Below, piece by piece: positions 1 to 5,179 of a stretch of DNA of 5,179 bases. The stretch is from Clostridiales bacterium (GTDB taxonomy: Bacteria; Bacillota; Clostridia; Oscillospirales; Oscillospiraceae): positions 1 to 5,179 of the forward strand of contig SFIY01000043.1 in the NCBI GenBank assembly GCA_004555205.1, in the 5' to 3' direction. The notes beneath the pieces are model-generated. The model had not been told where the DNA came from. It saw only the letters and a list, made by a program, of their open reading frames with translations, and ran no database searches. The number at the start of each line of letters is the position of its first letter. Position 1 is the stretch's first letter. The position numbers and the translations under genes are program-made.

Positions 1-24
1 GTACCGGTCTTACCGGCGATACCG
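1..24. repeat. 24-base direct repeat of the arcC 3' end, copy 1
   Basis: The first 24 bases of the window match positions 157-180 exactly and in the same orientation. In the second copy these bases encode the GIAGKTGT segment near the carbamate kinase C-terminus. Similarity stops at base 25. Translating bases 25 onward in the matching minus-strand frame gives an Arg-rich run unlike carbamate kinase, so this is not the end of an intact second gene. The repeat may continue to the left, beyond the window. It could be a remnant of a duplication or recombination, or a contig-edge artefact. Confidence 0.85.
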
Positions 25-25
25 C

Positions 26-64
26 GGCGACGGTGTCGCCACCGCGCTTTTGCAAGCAAAAGCG
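26..64. repeat. Two tandem short hairpins downstream of arcC
   Basis: Two inverted repeats lie four bases apart. The first has arms GGCGAC (26-31) and GTCGCC (35-40) around a 3-base loop. The second is a perfect palindrome with arms CGCTTTTGC (45-53) and GCAAAAGCG (56-64) around AA. They lie about 75-115 bases past the arcC stop on the minus strand. Neither has a clear T-run on its minus-strand 3' side, so they are not a textbook intrinsic terminator. They look more like a dispersed intergenic palindrome of the REP kind, or a 3'-end stabilising structure. No gene was found in positions 1-140. Confidence 0.6.
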
Positions 65-140
65 GCGCATGAATTTAAAATAAGGACGGTAATCGCCTTC
101 TCTCAACCCATCAAACCGTCGGTACAGGCAAGTCGGTCAA

Positions 141-1076
141 TTACTGGTGGATGCGGGTACCGGTCTTACCGGCGATACCGTCCTTGGCCTTCTCCAGCAG
201 GGTGATCAGCGCGGTGCGGCCGGCTTTGGATTCGGCAAACTTGACGGCAGCCTGCACCTTGGGCAGCATGGAGCCTTTGGCAAACTGATCCTGGACAATG
301 TACGCGGCAGCCTCGGCAGGCGTCAGGTCATCCAGACCCTTCTGATCGGGCTTGTTGAAGTTGATAGCGACCTTCTCCACGGCGGTCAGGATAATCAGCA
401 TATCGGCGTCCAGCAGCTCTGCCAGCAGCTCGCTGCCGAAGTCCTTATCGATAACGGCGGGGGTGCCGAATACCTTACCGTCCTTGCGGATGACGGGGAT
501 GCCGCCGCCGCCCACTGCGATGACAACATTACCGGCATCGACCAACGTCTTGATGGACTCGGCCTCAACGATGTCAAAGGGCTTGGGGGAGGGAACCACA
601 CGGCGGTAGCCGCGACCGGCATCCTCGACCATGGTGTAGCCCTTTTCTGCGGCAATACGCTCGGCGGTTTCCTTGTCATAGAAAGCGCCCACGGGCTTGG
701 TGGGGTTATGGAAAGCGGGGTCGTCCTCGGACACGACGGTCTGGGTGACGATGGTGGCAACGGGCTTTTTCATGCCGCGGGAAACCAGCTCATTGCCGAT
801 AGCCTGCTGCAGATGATAGCCGATGTAACCCTCGGACATAGCGCCGCACTCGGGGAAGGGCATGTCAGCCTTGATAGCACCGGCTTCCGCAGCGGTGGAC
901 AGACCCAGATTAATCATACCGACCTGGGGGCCGTTGCCGTGGGCGATGACGACCTCGTTGCCCTCGGCGATTAGGTCAACAATCGCCTTGGCCGTATTGG
1001 CGACCAGCTCCAACTGCTCGGCAGCGGTGTTGCCCAGGGCGTTGCCGCCCAGAGCGATCACGATTTTCTTGTTCAT
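141..1076 (-). CDS. arcC: Carbamate kinase
   Basis: Carbamate kinase (amino acid kinase fold) transfers phosphate between carbamoyl phosphate and ADP, giving ATP plus carbamate, which decays to CO2 and ammonia. It is cytosolic. The protein is 311 residues, the usual family length. Visible motifs are LGGNAL at 9-14 (N-terminal phosphate loop), HGNGPQVG at 46-53, the glycine-rich VGGGGIPV at 188-195, IDKDF around 209-213, AKGSMLPK at 266-273 (a family signature) and a C-terminal GKTGT at 303-307. The start is set by a GAGG-type ribosome site at 1087-1093, ten bases upstream of the ATG. The gene lies 90 bases downstream of ygeW in the same direction. Its likely partner is therefore the YgeW transcarbamylase rather than an arginine deiminase pathway, since no arcA or arcB is visible. 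In E. coli the comparable gene in the ygeW region is yqeA. The enzyme assignment is very secure; the pathway is inferred. Confidence 0.97.
   Translation of the reverse strand: MNKKIVIALGGNALGNTAAEQLELVANTAKAIVDLIAEGNEVVIAHGNGPQVGMINLGLSTAAEAGAIKADMPFPECGAMSEGYIGYHLQQAIGNELVSRGMKKPVATIVTQTVVSEDDPAFHNPTKPVGAFYDKETAERIAAEKGYTMVEDAGRGYRRVVPSPKPFDIVEAESIKTLVDAGNVVIAVGGGGIPVIRKDGKVFGTPAVIDKDFGSELLAELLDADMLIILTAVEKVAINFNKPDQKGLDDLTPAEAAAYIVQDQFAKGSMLPKVQAAVKFAESKAGRTALITLLEKAKDGIAGKTGTRIHQ
157..180. repeat. 24-base direct repeat, copy 2 (inside the arcC 3' end)
   Basis: This stretch is identical to positions 1-24. Here it is coding sequence on the minus strand for GIAGKTGT (residues 300-307) near the end of carbamate kinase. 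Only four residues and the stop codon follow it. Confidence 0.85.
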
Positions 1077-1112
1077 TTTTTGTATACCTCTTTTACAATA
1101 TGTGGTGGAAGA

Positions 1113-1144
1113 AAGGCGGGAGTGTCGCGAGACACTCCCGCCTT
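1113..1144 (-). terminator. Strong stem-loop between ygeW and arcC (partial terminator or processing site)
   Basis: This is a perfect 14-base-pair inverted repeat with arms AAGGCGGGAGTGTC (1113-1126) and GACACTCCCGCCTT (1131-1144). The 4-base loop is GCGA as written and TCGC in the minus-strand transcript. It begins 22 bases after the ygeW stop. In the leftward transcript the stem is followed by a short pyrimidine run (TTTCTTCC) rather than a long U tract. That fits a leaky intrinsic terminator, or an RNA 3'-end or processing element that lowers arcC output relative to ygeW. No convincing promoter was seen between the hairpin and the arcC ribosome site. Confidence 0.6.
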
Positions 1145-1166
1145 CGGAAATGCAGATCAGCCTGAA

Positions 1167-2360
1167 TCAGAACAGCTTACGATGATCGTCAGCAGCGTCC
1201 AGCGCCATCAGAGCCTTAACGGGATCCTTGACCTGGGACATGAAGATCATAGCAGCGATGATATAGGGCTTGTAGGAAGCCTCCTTGTACAGAGGAACGA
1301 TATAGCGATCAAACACGGAGTTGTCGACTTCGCCTTCCTTGCAGCTCAGACCGGTAATATCGGCGGGCAGGCAGTGCATGTACAGGGCCTTGCCGTCCTT
1401 GGTCAGAGCCATCATTTCCTCAGTGCAGGCCCAATCCTTATGCTCGGCGTTCTGAGCCAGCAGCTTCTTCTCCAGCGCATCGATACCTGCCTGATCACCG
1501 GCGGAGTACAGCTTGGTGCGCTCTTCCATAGCGGCAAAGGGAGCCCAGGACTTGGGATACACGATATCGGCATCCTTGAAAGCTTCCTTCATGTCGTTGG
1601 TCTTGTGGAACTTGGAGCCGTACTTCTCGCAGTTCTTGCGGGCGACTTCCTCCACCTCGGGCATTACATCGTATCCCTCGGGATGAGCCAGCGTCACGTC
1701 CATGCCGAAACGGGTGAACAGGCCGATGACACCCTGAGGAACGGACAGGGGCTTGCCGTAGGAGGGAGAATAAGCCCAGGTCATGGCAACCTTCTTGCCC
1801 TTCAGGTTCTCCACACCGCCGAAGTAGTGGATCACGTGCAGCATATCCGCCATGCACTGGGTGGGATGGTCGACGTCGCACTGCAGGTTCACCAGCGTGG
1901 GGCGCTGCTCCAGGATACCCTGACGGTAGCCGTCTTCCAGGGCGTCCATGAAGGTCTTCTGATAGGTGTGGCCCTGGCCGATATACATATCGTCGCGGAT
2001 ACCGATCACGTCAGCCATGAAGGAAACCATGTTAGCGGTCTCGCGGACGGTCTCGCCGTGAGCGATCTGGGACTTCTTCTCGTCCAGAACCTGCTCTTCC
2101 AGACCCAGCAGGTTGCAGGCGGAAGCAAAGGAGAAACGGGTACGGGTGGAGTTATCGCGGAACAGGGAGATACCCAGGCCGGAATCGAACACGCGGGTGC
2201 TCTTGTTGCGCTCACGCAGGTCGCGCAGAGCGTCAGCAACGGTAAAAATAGCATCGATTTCATCATCGGTCTTGTCCCAAGTCCAATAGAAATCGCTCTT
2301 GTACATGTTGTTGATATGCAGGGTCTCGAGGTGACGAGCCAGTTCAACGGTCTTGCTCAT
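1167..2360 (-). CDS. ygeW: Knotted transcarbamylase YgeW
   Basis: This is a cytosolic member of the aspartate/ornithine transcarbamylase superfamily, of the YgeW type, whose physiological substrate is not firmly established. It has 397 residues, close to the 396 of E. coli YgeW. Visible motifs are STRTR at 71-75 (carbamoyl phosphate phosphate-binding loop), HGETVRETA at 101-109, DHPTQ at 164-168 and MHCLPAD at 328-334 (the HCLP carbamoyl-site motif of transcarbamylases). An open frame extends 28 codons upstream, but the chosen ATG has a strong AAGGAG site and the extension runs through an intergenic hairpin. The gene follows ygeY by 102 bases and precedes arcC by 90. With a carbamate kinase next door, it probably works in the catabolic direction, phosphorolysing a carbamoylated compound to carbamoyl phosphate. 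Homologues sit in selenium-linked and purine-degradation clusters. The family call is secure; substrate and direction are inferred. Confidence 0.95.
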   Translation of the reverse strand: MSKTVELARHLETLHINNMYKSDFYWTWDKTDDEIDAIFTVADALRDLRERNKSTRVFDSGLGISLFRDNSTRTRFSFASACNLLGLEEQVLDEKKSQIAHGETVRETANMVSFMADVIGIRDDMYIGQGHTYQKTFMDALEDGYRQGILEQRPTLVNLQCDVDHPTQCMADMLHVIHYFGGVENLKGKKVAMTWAYSPSYGKPLSVPQGVIGLFTRFGMDVTLAHPEGYDVMPEVEEVARKNCEKYGSKFHKTNDMKEAFKDADIVYPKSWAPFAAMEERTKLYSAGDQAGIDALEKKLLAQNAEHKDWACTEEMMALTKDGKALYMHCLPADITGLSCKEGEVDNSVFDRYIVPLYKEASYKPYIIAAMIFMSQVKDPVKALMALDAADDHRKLF

Positions 2361-2370
2361 TGTTGTTTTT

Positions 2371-2376
2371 CTCCTT
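2371..2376 (-). promoter_or_regulatory. Ribosome binding site of ygeW
   Basis: AAGGAG on the minus strand lies ten bases upstream of the ATG at 2358-2360. It decides the start in favour of the residues MSKTVEL and against the upstream in-frame ATGs, which lie within or near the intergenic hairpin and lack such a site. Confidence 0.85.
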
Positions 2377-2409
2377 GTAAAATGAATTATTTTTATATGA
2401 GGTATATGA

Positions 2410-2452
2410 TTCTCCGATGCGCCGCGCCGCATGACACGGCGCATCGGGAGAA
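2410..2452. other. GC-rich stem-loop between ygeY and ygeW
   Basis: The arms CCGATGCGCCG (2414-2424) and CGGCGCATCGG (2437-2447) are perfectly complementary over 11 bases, with a 12-base loop. The stem can extend outward through TTCTC/GAGAA if one G is bulged. It starts about ten bases after the ygeY stop on the minus strand. No T-run follows on either strand, so it is not a standard terminator. It may protect the ygeY mRNA 3' end or mark a processing site within the operon. GCGCCG occurs twice here, so alternative pairings are possible. Confidence 0.6.
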
Positions 2453-2462
2453 GTCGGCGGAA

Positions 2463-3860
2463 TTACTTGATGTCGTTACCGGTCAGTTCCTGACGGAAGG
2501 AAGTGGCGCTGCCGTCCTTGTTCTCGGGCTTATACAGACCGGGAACGGCGGCGTACAGAGCGGCGCAGGTCACCAGATCCTGCTTGAAGGTCACTTCGTT
2601 GGGAGCGTGAGCCTGAGACTCGGCACCGGGACCGAAGCCGACGCAGGGGATGCCGTAACGGCCCTGAATGGACACGCCGTTGGTGGAGAAGGTCCACTTG
2701 TCGGTCAGGGGACGGCCTTCGCGCTTGGAGGCGGCCAGCTCGGTGGGCATCAGACGCTCGGTGCCCCACAGGCCGTGGTGCGCTTCGATCAGAGCCTGGA
2801 CATGGGGAGCGGACTCCTTGTTGATCCAGGTGGGGAAGAAGCACTCGGTCTCGTAGACATGGCCGGTCCATGCGGGACGGTCATACATGTACATGGAAAC
2901 CTTGACATCCTTGGCATACTTCTTGCAGGCGGGCAGATCCTCGATCTCCTTCAGGCAGGACTGATAGGTCTCACCGGCGGTCATGCGGCGGTCGATGGAG
3001 ATAGCGCAGCTATCGGCAACGGCGCAGCGGGAGGGAGAGGTGTAGAAGATCTGAGAAGTGGTGCAGGTGCCCTTGCCCAGGAAACGGGCATCCTCATAAT
3101 GATCGGGGTTGAACTTGGGATCCAGCATCTTCACCAGACCGTTGATCTCGGTGGAGCCGTCGGCGGGATTCTCGTTCAGGTCGCGAACATTCTCAATGAT
3201 CTCAGCCATCTTGTGGATCGCGTTGTCACCGCGCTCGGGAGCGCTGCCGTGGCAGGAAATACCGCGAACGTCAACGCGGATCTCCATACGGCCGCGGTGA
3301 CCGCGATAGATACCGCCGTCGGTGGGCTCGGTGGAGATGACGAACTCGATCTGGTTGCGGGCATCTTCGGGGCCGTTGAAGTACTCGTTCACGATGGACT
3401 GCCAGCACATACCGTCGCAATCCTCTTCCTGAACGCTGCCGACGACCATCATCTTGTAGCCCTCGGGAATCAGGTTCAGGTCCTTCATGATCTTCACGCC
3501 GTAAGTAGCGGAAGCCATGCCGCCTTCCTGGTCGCTGCCGCCGCGGCCGTAGATAATATCCTCCGTCTCATAACCCTGATACGGATCATGATCCCAGTTG
3601 TTGATGTTGCCGATACCGACGGTGTCGATATGGGAGTCGATAGCAATGATCTTGTCGCCGTTGCCCATCCAGCCGATGACGTTGCCCAGCTTGTCGAACT
3701 CGACCTTGTCGTAGCCCAGGGCCTTCATCTCTTCGGCGATGCGCTTGACAACGCCCTCTTCCTCGCAGGACTCGGAAGGAATGGCAATCATGTCACGCAG
3801 GAACTTGCTCATAGCGGGCTTGTAGCCCTCGGCAGCCTTTTTGATCGCTTCAAAATCCAT
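2463..3860 (-). CDS. ygeY: YgeY family M20 metallohydrolase (selenium-metabolism-linked)
   Basis: This is a zinc-dependent amidohydrolase or deacylase of the M20/ArgE-DapE family, YgeY type, expected to be cytosolic. Visible elements are SHIDTV at 76-81 (metal ligand H77, catalytic-type D79), GRGGSDQEGG at 105-114 (bridging D110), EED at 145-147 (catalytic Glu plus metal Glu), STEPTD at 176-181 (acidic metal ligand E178), the lid-domain HGSAPERGDNA starting at 204, and AHAPNE at 417-422 (final metal His 418). IAIPSESC near the N-terminus and DKWTFSTNGVSI near 387-398 match my recollection of E. coli YgeY closely. The protein is 465 residues against about 403 in E. coli; the excess appears as two internal insertions and a C-terminal tail. 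A 23-codon upstream extension is rejected because a GGAGGT site precedes the chosen ATG. It is the first gene of the leftward unit. The exact substrate is unproven; a ureido or acyl intermediate of purine breakdown is an inference. Confidence 0.95.
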   Translation of the reverse strand: MDFEAIKKAAEGYKPAMSKFLRDMIAIPSESCEEEGVVKRIAEEMKALGYDKVEFDKLGNVIGWMGNGDKIIAIDSHIDTVGIGNINNWDHDPYQGYETEDIIYGRGGSDQEGGMASATYGVKIMKDLNLIPEGYKMMVVGSVQEEDCDGMCWQSIVNEYFNGPEDARNQIEFVISTEPTDGGIYRGHRGRMEIRVDVRGISCHGSAPERGDNAIHKMAEIIENVRDLNENPADGSTEINGLVKMLDPKFNPDHYEDARFLGKGTCTTSQIFYTSPSRCAVADSCAISIDRRMTAGETYQSCLKEIEDLPACKKYAKDVKVSMYMYDRPAWTGHVYETECFFPTWINKESAPHVQALIEAHHGLWGTERLMPTELAASKREGRPLTDKWTFSTNGVSIQGRYGIPCVGFGPGAESQAHAPNEVTFKQDLVTCAALYAAVPGLYKPENKDGSATSFRQELTGNDIK

Positions 3861-3865
3861 AGTGT

Positions 3866-3871
3866 ACCTCC
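3866..3871 (-). promoter_or_regulatory. Ribosome binding site of ygeY
   Basis: GGAGGT on the minus strand lies five bases upstream of the ATG at 3858-3860. It supports a start at MDFEAIKK rather than at the in-frame ATG 69 bases further upstream, which lies around or upstream of the predicted transcription start. Confidence 0.85.
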
Positions 3872-3917
3872 ATATAATAATGACAAATTTCGGGTGCGTT
3901 TGATTTCTTACACCCCT

Positions 3918-3945
3918 ATAATAACACACAGTTCGTGGAAGTCAA
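3918..3945 (-). promoter_or_regulatory. Predicted sigma-70-type promoter of the ygeY-ygeW-arcC unit
   Basis: On the minus strand, TTGACT (3940-3945) is a -35 box with five of six consensus bases. TATTAT (3918-3923) is a -10 box with five of six. They are 16 bases apart, and the -10 is preceded by TGT, which gives an extended -10 (TGn). Transcription would begin near 3911, leaving a leader of about 50 bases. The leader is too short for a purine riboswitch. Confidence 0.7.
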
Positions 3946-3952
3946 ACAAAAA

Positions 3953-3967
3953 TTTAGAAAACCTAAA
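3953..3967. promoter_or_regulatory. Candidate operator half-sites between the divergent promoters
   Basis: TTTAG (3953-3957) and CTAAA (3963-3967) form an inverted repeat around AAAAC, in a very AT-rich stretch between the two -35 boxes. The position suits a regulator acting on both promoters. The arms are short and the region is AT-rich, so chance is a real alternative. Confidence 0.35.
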
Positions 3968-3970
3968 AAT

Positions 3971-4003
3971 TTTTTTGTCGAAAGCATTGATTTCTGCAAA
4001 AAA
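3971..4003. promoter_or_regulatory. Candidate 33-base operator palindrome over the regulator -35 box
   Basis: This imperfect palindrome is centred on base 3987. The outer arms TTTTTTG (3971-3977) and CAAAAAA (3997-4003) and the inner arms GAAA (3980-3983) and TTTC (3991-3994) keep identical spacing on both sides, and the centre adds two more pairs. In all, 13 of 16 base pairs match. It covers the -35 box of the regulator's own promoter, which fits autorepression by a dimeric helix-turn-helix protein. Confidence 0.5.
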
Positions 4004-4014
4004 TGTGGTATGAT
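3987..4014 (+). promoter_or_regulatory. Predicted sigma-70-type promoter of the regulator-PLP enzyme unit
   Basis: TTGATT (3987-3992) is a -35 box with four of six consensus bases. TATGAT (4009-4014) is a -10 box with five of six. The spacer is 16 bases, and TGG directly before the -10 gives an extended -10. Transcription would start near 4021, about 33 bases before the regulator ATG. Confidence 0.7.
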
Positions 4015-4053
4015 GAGGGTGGTAAAAATTCAAAACAGACGGGAGGGTGATAC

Positions 4054-4701
4054 ATGGAGAGCAAGAAGCTGGAAACCTTAAAGCAATTGGCGGATGGTAT
4101 TGCGGCGCACTTCGGCAGTAAATGCGAGGTCGTTATCCACGATGTGAACAGCCGGCATACGGATCAATCCATTGTATATATCGTCAATGGACATGTGACC
4201 GGACGCAAGATCGGCGACGGCGCATCGCAGGTGGTTCTGGATCAACTGCGCAGTCAGGATAAGGAAACGAAGGATCACCTTCGCTATCTGACCCGCACCT
4301 CTGACGGAAAGATATTGAAATCCTCTTCCCTGTATATACGCAACAGCAAGGGCGTGGTGGTGGCGATTTTCTCCATCAACTATGATGTGACATCACTGAT
4401 CATGATGAAGCAGGAGGTCGACGCGATGATCCTGCCGGCCGATAAAGAGGAGAAGGAGCCGGAGAAGCTTGTCAATGTCAACGATGTGCTTGATGACCTC
4501 ATCCAGCAGTCAGTTGCGATGATCGGCAAGCCTGTGGCGCTGATGAACAAGGACGACAAGATTCGGGCCATTCAGTTTTTGAATGAGAGCGGCGCGTTCC
4601 TGATTACCAAGTCCGGTGATAAAGTGGCAAAATACTTCGGTATTTCCAAATATACATTATATTCTTACATTGATGCCAACAAAAAACAGGAGGAAAAATA
4701 A
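4054..4701 (+). CDS. YheO/DauR-type transcriptional regulator (PAS-like plus HTH)
   Basis: This 215-residue cytosolic DNA-binding regulator has an N-terminal YheO-like PAS domain at roughly 5-118 and a C-terminal helix-turn-helix of the HTH_22 kind at roughly 143-208. EVVIHD (25-30), the SIVYIVNGHVTGRK run (39-52) and SLYIRNSKGVVVAIFSINYD (92-111) are typical of the sensor domain. GAFLITKSGDKVAKYFGIS followed by KYTLYSYID (180-207) forms the DNA-binding end. An acidic, lysine-rich linker lies near 128-140. The start is supported by GGAGG at 4042-4046, seven bases before the ATG. In Pseudomonas, the relative DauR represses a D-arginine catabolic operon. Here the gene is divergent from ygeY and co-oriented with the PLP enzyme, so it probably senses a pathway intermediate and controls both arms. 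The ligand, and whether it represses or activates, cannot be read from the sequence. Confidence 0.9.
   Translation: MESKKLETLKQLADGIAAHFGSKCEVVIHDVNSRHTDQSIVYIVNGHVTGRKIGDGASQVVLDQLRSQDKETKDHLRYLTRTSDGKILKSSSLYIRNSKGVVVAIFSINYDVTSLIMMKQEVDAMILPADKEEKEPEKLVNVNDVLDDLIQQSVAMIGKPVALMNKDDKIRAIQFLNESGAFLITKSGDKVAKYFGISKYTLYSYIDANKKQEEK
4688..4693 (+). promoter_or_regulatory. Ribosome binding site of the PLP enzyme, inside the regulator's last codons
   Basis: AGGAGG lies ten bases before the ATG at 4704-4706 and within the final codons of the regulator, whose stop is at 4699-4701. With only two bases between stop and start, the two genes are probably cotranscribed and translationally coupled. Confidence 0.9.
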
Positions 4702-4703
4702 CA

Positions 4704-5179
4704 ATGGGTAAAATTGATCTGTCCATCAACAAGGCCGGACTGGACCACAATATCCAGAAGGCAAAGGAAAACAACATCATCATCCCCACCATCGCTCAGA
4801 TGCAGAACCCCGATCTGATCCCCGAGAAGATCAAGGCCAAGCTCAGCAACACCGGTCTGTGGGATGTGGATCCCGTCAACCTGTTCCGTATTTCCTGGAA
4901 GAACGAGGCCAAGGAAAAGGGCGGTCTGTTCCAGGCTGTTCCCAACTATGTGGAAATCCCCAGCGCACTGTCCGGCGTTCCCTGCCGCATCATTGCCATG
5001 TCCGGTAAGTGGTTCCCCACCGGCTGCCACAAGGTCGGCGCATCCTTCGGCTGCCTGGCTCCCCGTCTGGTGACCGGTCAGTTCGATGCTACCTATCATC
5101 ACGCCGTATGGCCCTCTACCGGTAACTATTGCCGCGGCGGCGCTTTCAACTCCAAGCTGCTGGCCTGCGAGTCCGTGGC
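4704..5179 (+). CDS. Fold-type II PLP-dependent enzyme, 5' part (cut by the window edge)
   Basis: The first 158 codons are present and the gene runs off the right edge with no stop. The protein looks like a member of the cysteine synthase/tryptophan synthase beta (fold-type II) superfamily. TGCHKVGAS (106-114) resembles the segment with the Schiff-base lysine, which would be K110. The STGN run (138-141) resembles the Ser/Thr-Gly-Asn loop that holds the PLP ring or phosphate, and lies the usual short distance downstream. The N-terminus (residues 1-60) is polar, with no signal peptide. Such enzymes catalyse beta-elimination, beta-replacement or ammonia-lyase reactions on amino acids. It is not YgeX: the N-terminal sequence does not match my recollection of diaminopropionate ammonia-lyase. 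I recognise the broad family, as often annotated in Clostridia, but not a specific reaction. Cotranscription with the regulator and divergence from ygeY-ygeW-arcC tie it to the same pathway. Confidence 0.85.
   Translation, partial: MGKIDLSINKAGLDHNIQKAKENNIIIPTIAQMQNPDLIPEKIKAKLSNTGLWDVDPVNLFRISWKNEAKEKGGLFQAVPNYVEIPSALSGVPCRIIAMSGKWFPTGCHKVGASFGCLAPRLVTGQFDATYHHAVWPSTGNYCRGGAFNSKLLACESV

Noticed and set aside
147..974. A 275-codon plus-strand open frame opposite arcC.
   Set aside because: It is a mirror of the carbamate kinase reading frame, with low-complexity Gly/Leu/Asp-rich sequence and no recognisable motif.
2361..2444. N-terminal extension of YgeW by 28 residues.
   Set aside because: The extension passes through the intergenic hairpin, has no good ribosome site, and would make the protein longer than the family, whereas the internal ATG has AAGGAG at ideal spacing.
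3861..3929. N-terminal extension of YgeY by 23 residues.
   Set aside because: It would be encoded around or upstream of the predicted transcription start and -10 box. The downstream ATG has a GGAGGT site.
1080..4013. A 977-codon open frame on the plus strand, antisense to the 5' end of ygeY through ygeW.
   Set aside because: It lies opposite two well-supported genes and its translation is rich in Gly, Leu, Val, His and Asp with no family motifs. Its openness follows from the rarity of certain codons on the coding strand, and its start lacks a convincing ribosome site.
3861..4053. A riboswitch (for example a purine- or xanthine-type) in the divergent region.
   Set aside because: The predicted leaders are only about 50 and 33 bases, and no conserved multi-helix fold or terminator was seen.
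4665..5102. A 145-codon minus-strand open frame opposite the PLP enzyme.
   Set aside because: It overlaps the end of the regulator and the start of the PLP enzyme, both with clear family motifs and ribosome sites. The translation is of the antisense type.
1..5179. CRISPR array, tRNA, rRNA or insertion sequence.
   Set aside because: No regularly spaced repeats, no tRNA- or rRNA-like sequence and no transposase-like frame were seen. The only long direct repeat is the single 24-base pair at the left edge.

Overview
The window suggests an anaerobic gut Firmicute of class Clostridia, perhaps close to Oscillospiraceae. This rests on moderately high GC, strong AGGAGG-type ribosome sites, a preference for C- or G-ending codons, and gene content. 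The taxonomic call is an inference from style and content, not from a marker gene. Five protein genes were found: four complete and one cut by the right edge.

Layout. Positions 1-140 hold no gene. They carry two small tandem hairpins and a 24-base exact copy of part of the 3' end of the neighbouring gene. Three genes then lie on the minus strand and read leftward from a shared promoter near 3918-3945, in transcription order ygeY (M20-family metallohydrolase), ygeW (transcarbamylase of unsettled substrate) and arcC (carbamate kinase). The gaps after ygeY and after ygeW each hold a long GC-rich stem-loop. A 193-base divergent region (3861-4053) carries back-to-back promoters, each with an extended -10 element and a 16-base spacer, and two operator-like inverted repeats. 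Rightward from it run a YheO/DauR-type regulator with a PAS-like domain and a helix-turn-helix, and then, two bases after its stop codon, a fold-type II PLP-dependent enzyme that leaves the window.

How the genes fit together. YgeY and YgeW homologues are known from the selenium-linked ygeW-ygeX-ygeY-hyuA-ygfK-ssnA region of Escherichia coli and from the anaerobic purine/uric acid degradation clusters of gut bacteria. In such a scheme a carbamoylated intermediate is hydrolysed and phosphorolysed. YgeW would release carbamoyl phosphate, and the carbamate kinase would convert it to ATP, CO2 and ammonia. The adjacent PLP enzyme is not the diaminopropionate ammonia-lyase YgeX usually found in this setting. 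It may add to or replace that step, which makes it the most interesting part of the window. The regulator is placed to control both arms from the shared intergenic region. Other purine-cluster genes (ssnA, ygfK, hydantoinase, xanthine dehydrogenase) are not visible here, so the purine assignment is an inference from the ygeY-ygeW-kinase group.
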